64,000 nucleotides of DNA from Methanobrevibacter arboriphilus (lineage in GTDB: Archaea; Methanobacteriota; Methanobacteria; Methanobacteriales; Methanobacteriaceae). The stretch covers positions 1,627,001 to 1,691,000 of the forward strand of contig NZ_AP019779.1 of NCBI RefSeq assembly GCF_019669925.1, read 5' to 3'. This document shows, piece after piece, positions 59,285 to 64,000 of the stretch. How positions within the stretch are numbered: the first letter of the stretch is position 1; each line of letters starts with the position of its first letter. The notes beneath the pieces were generated by a model. That model was not told the origin of the DNA. It made no database searches and saw nothing but the letters and a program-made list of their open reading frames with translations. A program made the position numbers and the translations under genes.

Positions 59285-59971
59285 ATGTTAATTACTCATA
59301 AACATCTTGAAGAAAGCATTGAATATGATGGGAGTCAAATAGAAGCTTCTTGGGCTTTTAAATCATTTGGAATAAAAGGTTCGAGTATAATAACTTGGAT
59401 TGGATCTATGAATATCACTCCCGATAATTTAAAAGATTTTGAAGATATCGGCTTAGAAATAAAGTCAGATAAAATTATTAATATTATTGTAGAACACTTT
59501 GACGAGCAACCTGCTAACTTGAGAATTGCTTATATGCGTCAAAGATTATTAGTTGTTATATTAAAGGATATGTTGTCTAAAATGGGAATTGAATCTATTC
59601 GTAAAGGAGATGATATTTATATTGTTTCTAAAGATAAATCCAAATCCAAAAGTAAATCCTCAGATATATTATCTAATACTGTTTATAAAAAACTTACAGT
59701 TTCAATAGCTACAATATCTCAAAGTTCTATGAAAATCCATTTAGGAATAAATATAACTCGTGAAGGAACTCCTGAGGATGTTGAAACAATTGGAATACTT
59801 GAATTATTTGAAGATATCAACTTAAATAATGTTAATTTAAATAAAATTAACCTAAATAATTCTAATTTGAATAATATTAATCTAATTGATTTTATAAATA
59901 ACATTGTTAAAAATTATATTGATGAATTGAATGATATTGAATTAGACATAAGCAAAACTAATTTACTTTAA
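59285..59971 (+). CDS. DUF366-family protein
   Basis: 228 residues. The N-terminal SIEYDGSQIEASWAFKSFGIKGSSIITWIG and later ISQSSMKIHLGINITREGTPED match the archaeal DUF366 family of unknown function. Adjacent QueD and QueE genes suggest a link to 7-deazaguanine tRNA modification, by context only. Near the C terminus is a run of degenerate NLN-type repeats (NLNNVNLNKINLNN), a low-complexity insertion. Start ATG at 59285 has 'ggaattt' upstream. Confidence 0.75.
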   Translation: MLITHKHLEESIEYDGSQIEASWAFKSFGIKGSSIITWIGSMNITPDNLKDFEDIGLEIKSDKIINIIVEHFDEQPANLRIAYMRQRLLVVILKDMLSKMGIESIRKGDDIYIVSKDKSKSKSKSSDILSNTVYKKLTVSIATISQSSMKIHLGINITREGTPEDVETIGILELFEDINLNNVNLNKINLNNSNLNNINLIDFINNIVKNYIDELNDIELDISKTNLL

Positions 59972-60093
59972 TATTTAATAAGTTTTTTGATAATTATATG
60001 TTTTATGATTTGTTTTATGTTTTAATTTTTTATTTTTGTTTTTAGTTAATAATTTATTAATTATTATATATTATAATAAATGGAGTAAAGATT

Positions 60094-60738
60094 ATGAAAA
60101 TTATGATTAATGGAATTAATGCAGGTTTAAGATTTTCATCTGCTCATATTATCCCTGCCCATGCTTCTTGTGGGTTTATTCATGGACATTCTTATTTTGT
60201 AGATGTAGAAATTGAAGGTAATAGATCTGGAGACTATGATTTTGTGGTTGATTTCAAAGATGTGAAAAATGCTGTAAGATCTATATGCAAAAAATTAGAT
60301 CATCGAGTTTTAATTCCAATTAATAATAAAAATATGAAATTTAAGGGGATAAATCATTTTGAAGAATTAGATTCAGATGAAAAAGAAGAATCAGAAGATT
60401 ATCCAGATGAAGATTTAAATAAATCTGCAGATTCGGAAGAATATAAAGATTCAGATAAATCTGAAGATTCAGACAAATCATCGGATTCAGATGAATTATC
60501 TGTTCTTGATTTCTGCAATAAAGATTATGTGGAATTTATTATTAAAAATAAGGAGTATAAGTTCCCAATGGAAGACTGTGTCCTTTTACCATTAAAACAC
60601 AGTTCTGCTGAAGAATTATCACAATATTTTGCAAATATTATATTTGAAGACTTAAAAGAGAAAGGCTATGAAATTGATTCTGTATCTGTATGTGTAAATG
60701 AAGGAATTGGTCAAGGAGCTTTCTGTAGAAAGGAATGA
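60094..60738 (+). CDS. queD: 6-carboxytetrahydropterin synthase-type QueD
   Basis: 214 residues. It converts dihydroneopterin triphosphate to a 6-carboxy-tetrahydropterin, on the path to archaeosine. Zinc histidines are visible in [10 protein letters not shown] (H18) and FIHGHSY (H31, H33), with the cysteine of HASCGF near 27. Conserved LDHRVLIPI and KHSSAEELS (catalytic His region) follow. Between residues 88 and 140 there is an acidic Ser/Asp/Glu/Lys insert not expected in the usual 120-160 residue enzyme. Start with 'ggagtaaag'. Confidence 0.85.
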   Translation: MKIMINGINAGLRFSSAHIIPAHASCGFIHGHSYFVDVEIEGNRSGDYDFVVDFKDVKNAVRSICKKLDHRVLIPINNKNMKFKGINHFEELDSDEKEESEDYPDEDLNKSADSEEYKDSDKSEDSDKSSDSDELSVLDFCNKDYVEFIIKNKEYKFPMEDCVLLPLKHSSAEELSQYFANIIFEDLKEKGYEIDSVSVCVNEGIGQGAFCRKE

Positions 60739-60742
60739 TTTA

Positions 60743-61438
60743 ATGAAAGCACCTATAGTAGAAATTTTCTCAAGTTTTCAAGGAGAAGGATTATGGATTG
60801 GCAAAAGACAGATATTTGTCCGTTTTGCTGGATGTAATCTAAATTGTAACTACTGTGACACTAAGGATAGTCAAAATGTTAATAATGGAATCTTAAAGTC
60901 TGTTGAAGAAGTAGTTAAGAAAATTAAAGAATTAAAAACTCCAGATTTGCATTCTATTTCATTTACTGGAGGTGAACCTTTATTATATTTTGATTTTATC
61001 AATGAAATAATCAGTCAAATTGATTTTAAAATTATGATTGAAACTAATGGTACATTGCCTGATTTTTTATCTAAAATTAACAATTTAAACTGTGTATCGT
61101 TGGATTTAAAGCTTCCAGAACATTTTAATATGGATTGGAATGAGGAAATATTTAATAATGAAGTTCTTTCAATAAAATCATTGATAGCTAATAAAAAAAA
61201 CTTTTATTGTAAAATTGTAGTATCTCCTTCAACTAGTTTAAATACTATAAAAGGATTGGGGGAAAAAATCCATAAAATATTTCCAAATGATAAATTTTTC
61301 ATTGTAATTCAACCAGAAAGCCCTATAAAGCAGTGGAAAAATAAATCTCATGTTTTTTTTAAGTTTTCAGAGTCTCTTGGTGAATATTTTAATGTTTTTG
61401 TTATTCCTCAAACACATAAAATTCTTAATATTGAATGA
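60743..61438 (+). CDS. queE: 7-carboxy-7-deazaguanine synthase (radical SAM), QueE
   Basis: 231 residues. It makes 7-carboxy-7-deazaguanine from the QueD product by a radical SAM reaction. Visible are FSSFQGEG (10-17), the cluster motif CNLNCNYC (C33, C37, C40) and FTGGEPLL (SAM binding). The final IPQTHKIL matches the family's end. The ATG lies 5 bases after the queD stop with 'aaagga' upstream, so the two genes are co-translated. Confidence 0.92.
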   Translation: MKAPIVEIFSSFQGEGLWIGKRQIFVRFAGCNLNCNYCDTKDSQNVNNGILKSVEEVVKKIKELKTPDLHSISFTGGEPLLYFDFINEIISQIDFKIMIETNGTLPDFLSKINNLNCVSLDLKLPEHFNMDWNEEIFNNEVLSIKSLIANKKNFYCKIVVSPSTSLNTIKGLGEKIHKIFPNDKFFIVIQPESPIKQWKNKSHVFFKFSESLGEYFNVFVIPQTHKILNIE

Positions 61439-62082
61439 GTTTAAAATATAATAATATTAATTTAAAATATAGTAATACCATTTATAAAATATATTATTTA
61501 TAATATATACTATTAGAATAGATAATATTTAGAATATATTGATACTTATTTGGGATGTTTTAGTATCGATAATATTGTAGTATAGATTTGTGTTATGATT
61601 ATTCTTAATCAATTTATTATAAAAATTTTATTAGCTTTTTATTATGGATTATTTTATTTTTTATTATTATCTTTATTTTAGCCTTTATTATTCTTCTATT
61701 ATTTTTTTATTTTATTTTTTATTATTTTGTTTATAATGAGTTGTATTATAGAATATTATAAATTGCCTTATTATTATTGATTATTTTGTCATTATTGACT
61801 GTTTTATTATATATTATCCAATTATTTCATATAAAATTGTATGATTTTTAGAAATATTTGGATTTTTTTAAATCTTGATTATATTTATTTAATATTATTA
61901 TACTTATTGATAAAATTTGTTGATATTATTTATAAAATTGAAAATTAAACAAAAAATATTTATGATTAATCACAGATATATATAACCTAGATAACAAACA
62001 ACAGAAGTTAAAAAATCTCTTAGTAATATAAACTTTTATTTTAAGTTATCTAATTTTGAGTTATGTCTATAGAGGTGTAGAA
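61439..62082. other. Gene-free AT-rich region before a CBS gene, 644 bp
   Basis: No gene. Near the right end is a possible TATA (gatatatataac, about 61975-61986) and a leader with the inverted pair tagataac (61988-61995) and gttatcta (62045-62052), which could form a hairpin in the roughly 75-base 5' leader of the CBS gene. Confidence 0.4.
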
Positions 62083-63030
62083 ATGAAAGACAAAAGTGCC
62101 ATAAACTTAAGAAAATCTATGGAAAGAGGATCTATAGAAAATGAAACCAGAGTTTCAGAACATGTTGGTGACATAATGACATTAGCTAAAAAAGAAGTCA
62201 TATCTGTTCCTCCAACTACTAGTATAATAGAAGTCGCTGAAGTTATGGTAAAACAAAAATTCAGAAGAATTCCAATTACAGATCCTGGATCTCAAAAACT
62301 TTTAGGAATAGTAACTGCTATGGATATTTTAAATTTCTTAGGAGGGGGAGATAAATTTAATATAGTTGAAGAAAAGTATAAAGATAACTTTTTAAGAGCT
62401 ATAAATGAGTCTGTAAGGGAAATAATGACTCGTGATGTTATCTCAATGACAAACAAAGATTCAATCAATGATTGTATTAATTTAATGTTAGAGAAAGATG
62501 TAGGTGCTCTCCCAATTTCAGATGAAAATGAAAAATTAGTAGGTATTATAACTGAAAGAGATTTTGTTTTGGCTATGGCAGGTGTTTTGACTGAAGAACT
62601 AGTTGAAGATTTTATGAGTAATAATGTTATTACAACTACTCCTGGTACACCAATTGAAAGTGCTTCTAAAATAATGGTTAGAAATAAACTAAGAAGAATT
62701 CCAATTTTAGCAAAAGCTATAGAAGATACTGCTGTACATAATGAAAAAGAAAGTTTAGAAGGTATTATAACTTCTAGTGATGTTTTAAAATTTTTAGGAG
62801 ATAATGAATTATTTAGTAAAATGGAATCTAACAGTGCTCTTGGAGTTTTAGAAACTAAAATCTCTGAGATAATGGAGGATGAAGTTATTACCGTTGAACC
62901 ATTAACTCGTTTAGGAGATTTGTGCGAAATATTAAGAGAAAAAGATATTGGTGGGGTTCCTGTTGTTAAAAATGGAGAGCTTTTAGGTATTATAACTGAG
63001 AGTGACATCTTAAAGGCGATTAAAAGGTAA
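62083..63030 (+). CDS. Four-CBS-domain protein
   Basis: 315 residues with four CBS repeats: about 22-90, 110-175, 177-245 and 255-315, each with the V(I/S)VPPTTSI...FRRIPITDP...GIVTAMDIL pattern. Paired CBS domains bind adenine nucleotides and act as energy or ion sensors. Start: ATG at 62083 after 'agaggtg' is preferred to the TTG at 62056. A second CBS gene follows; both are typical of methanogens. Confidence 0.88.
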   Translation: MKDKSAINLRKSMERGSIENETRVSEHVGDIMTLAKKEVISVPPTTSIIEVAEVMVKQKFRRIPITDPGSQKLLGIVTAMDILNFLGGGDKFNIVEEKYKDNFLRAINESVREIMTRDVISMTNKDSINDCINLMLEKDVGALPISDENEKLVGIITERDFVLAMAGVLTEELVEDFMSNNVITTTPGTPIESASKIMVRNKLRRIPILAKAIEDTAVHNEKESLEGIITSSDVLKFLGDNELFSKMESNSALGVLETKISEIMEDEVITVEPLTRLGDLCEILREKDIGGVPVVKNGELLGIITESDILKAIKR

Positions 63031-63282
63031 TTAATAAATTATAATTAATAATAGACTTTGTTCATTATTGATAAACGTTTGATATAAACCTTATTTGGTT
63101 ATAGATTTATAATTAATAAAAAAGGTTTATATTCTATTTTAAAATGTATTGTTGTGAAATTTAATATAATAAAATAGATATATTATTTAAAATTTGCAAA
63201 TTATGCAAATTTTATCTTATGTATAGATTTTAGAACATGGATTTAATATTTTTATAAAGTTTCGTATGCTTTGGTGATAAAT
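63031..63282. other. Spacer between two CBS genes
   Basis: About 250 bp without a gene. ttttataaag at 63250-63259 is a candidate TATA for the second gene. The pair aaggtttatat/atataaacctt (63121-63131 and 63081-63091) forms an inverted repeat that may be the terminator of the first gene. Confidence 0.4.
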
Positions 63283-64000
63283 ATGCAAGTAAAAAACTTA
63301 ATGTCTGAGGAGTTAGTAACTATTGATAAAGATCAAAATATTTGTGATGCTCTTAGACTAATGAAAAAACACAAAATATCAAGACTTCCTGTCACTAATC
63401 AAAATGAGAATAATGAAAAAGAGTTAGTAGGAATTATTGCAGAAAAAGATATTGCTACAAAATTAGGATCTTCAAAATATGGTAATTTAGCTCCTTCTCA
63501 TTTTCATGTTTCTACAGTAATGGTTAAAGATGTTGTCACTGTAGAAGATGATATGGATATTAATAAAACTGCTAAAATGATTCTTGAAAAGAATATTGGT
63601 GCAGTTCCTGTTATTTCTAATGGTGATCTAGTAGGAATAATTACTAAATCTGATTTTATAGATATTTGTAAAGGGAAAGCATATGAAAAAATATTAGCTA
63701 CTGAGATAATGAGTAGTGAATTAATATCAGTCTCTTCTCAAGATAGGTTAATTCATGCAAGAAGGGTTATAATGGATTCTAACATTGGAAGACTTTTAAT
63801 AAATGAAAATAATGAGCTTGCAGGCATATTAACCTCTAAAGATATAGCTAGAGCTTTAACTTCATTTAGAAAACATGTTCCAGATAAATATAAACAAGCA
63901 CAAATAAAAAATATATTAGTTGAAGAGGTTATGTCTCCTAATGTCAATAGGATAATTTCAGATGCTAGTGTATCTGATGTTGCTAATGCTATGTTAGAAA
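63283..64000 (+). CDS. CBS-domain protein, 3' end outside window
   Basis: Open from ATG at 63283 (after 'ggtgat') to the window end, at least 239 codons. Four CBS repeats are visible, the last cut: VKNLMSEELVTIDKD, VSTVMVKDVVTVEDD, ATEIMSSELISVSSQ, VEEVMSPNVNRIISD. Likely a paralogue of the 62083 gene, with the same repeat style. Confidence 0.88.
   Translation, partial: MQVKNLMSEELVTIDKDQNICDALRLMKKHKISRLPVTNQNENNEKELVGIIAEKDIATKLGSSKYGNLAPSHFHVSTVMVKDVVTVEDDMDINKTAKMILEKNIGAVPVISNGDLVGIITKSDFIDICKGKAYEKILATEIMSSELISVSSQDRLIHARRVIMDSNIGRLLINENNELAGILTSKDIARALTSFRKHVPDKYKQAQIKNILVEEVMSPNVNRIISDASVSDVANAMLE

Noticed and set aside
61988-62052. Octamer tagataac near the CBS gene, identical to part of the att core
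   Set aside because: Only eight bases match and no other attachment features occur; most likely chance in AT-rich DNA. It is noted only as a possible leader hairpin.
1-64000. CRISPR array, restriction-modification or toxin-antitoxin systems, rRNA and tRNA genes
   Set aside because: No array of regular repeats, no methylase motifs and no rRNA or tRNA signatures were found on either strand. The AbrB proteins have no obvious toxin partner next to them.

Overview
The window is AT-rich archaeal DNA from a methanogen of the Methanobacteriales, most likely a Methanobrevibacter-like species. Three things support this. The left flank carries energy-converting hydrogenase B (Ehb) genes, the integrated virus encodes pseudomurein-directed peptidases with pseudomurein-binding repeats, and the replication genes are archaeal in type (Cdc6/Orc1-like, primase-polymerase, TFB-like pieces). 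No rRNA, tRNA or CRISPR array was recognised.

Layout. 1-7012 is host chromosome: the distal Ehb genes (ehbK partial, L, M, N, O, P), an ACT/DUF5612 protein and a small unknown gene. About 7604-54452 is a provirus of roughly 47 kb. 54437-64000 is host chromosome again: homoserine dehydrogenase, an archaeal nucleotidyltransferase-like protein, DUF366, QueD and QueE (7-deazaguanine synthesis) and two CBS-domain proteins, the last cut by the window edge.

The provirus sits inside one host gene on the minus strand, a Cas4/DUF83-family PD-(D/E)XK nuclease with a four-cysteine cluster. The N-terminal half lies right of the provirus (to 55187) and the C-terminal half left of it (7221-7607). Both junctions carry the same 16-bp core (gcattagataactata, 7604-7619 and 54437-54452). 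Joining the halves at the core restores one frame of about 377 codons, so excision should repair the gene.

Provirus order, left to right: tyrosine integrase beside attL; a minus-strand Cdc6-like ATPase; a 10-13.4 kb regulatory region with AbrB-like, KTSC and zinc-ribbon microproteins, divergent promoters, large palindromes and four 5'-leader hairpins with related loops (TTGGAC or TTGGCG); about 15 kb of tightly packed small early genes on the plus strand, including a Sak4-like ATPase, a probable SSB, a primase-polymerase/SF3 helicase, a detached copy of that helicase's C-terminal domain behind a 279-bp nested palindrome, two HNH endonucleases and an ERCC4-type nuclease; a cyclin-fold gene and a TFIIB-type zinc-ribbon gene that look like a split transcription factor B; then the late genes. 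Late genes are terminase, portal, minor head protein, XkdF-like protease, major capsid protein, connectors, tail sheath and tube, chaperones, tape measure, XkdP/Q/S/T/U-like baseplate genes, fibres, holin and a pseudomurein endoisopeptidase. Sheath plus tube means a contractile tail. Two secreted proteins on the opposite strand interrupt the tail operon and look like lysogenic-conversion genes.

Limits: everything here was read by eye. Family names rest on motifs and gene order, not on database searches. Several small genes, some start codons and all RNA structures are predictions.
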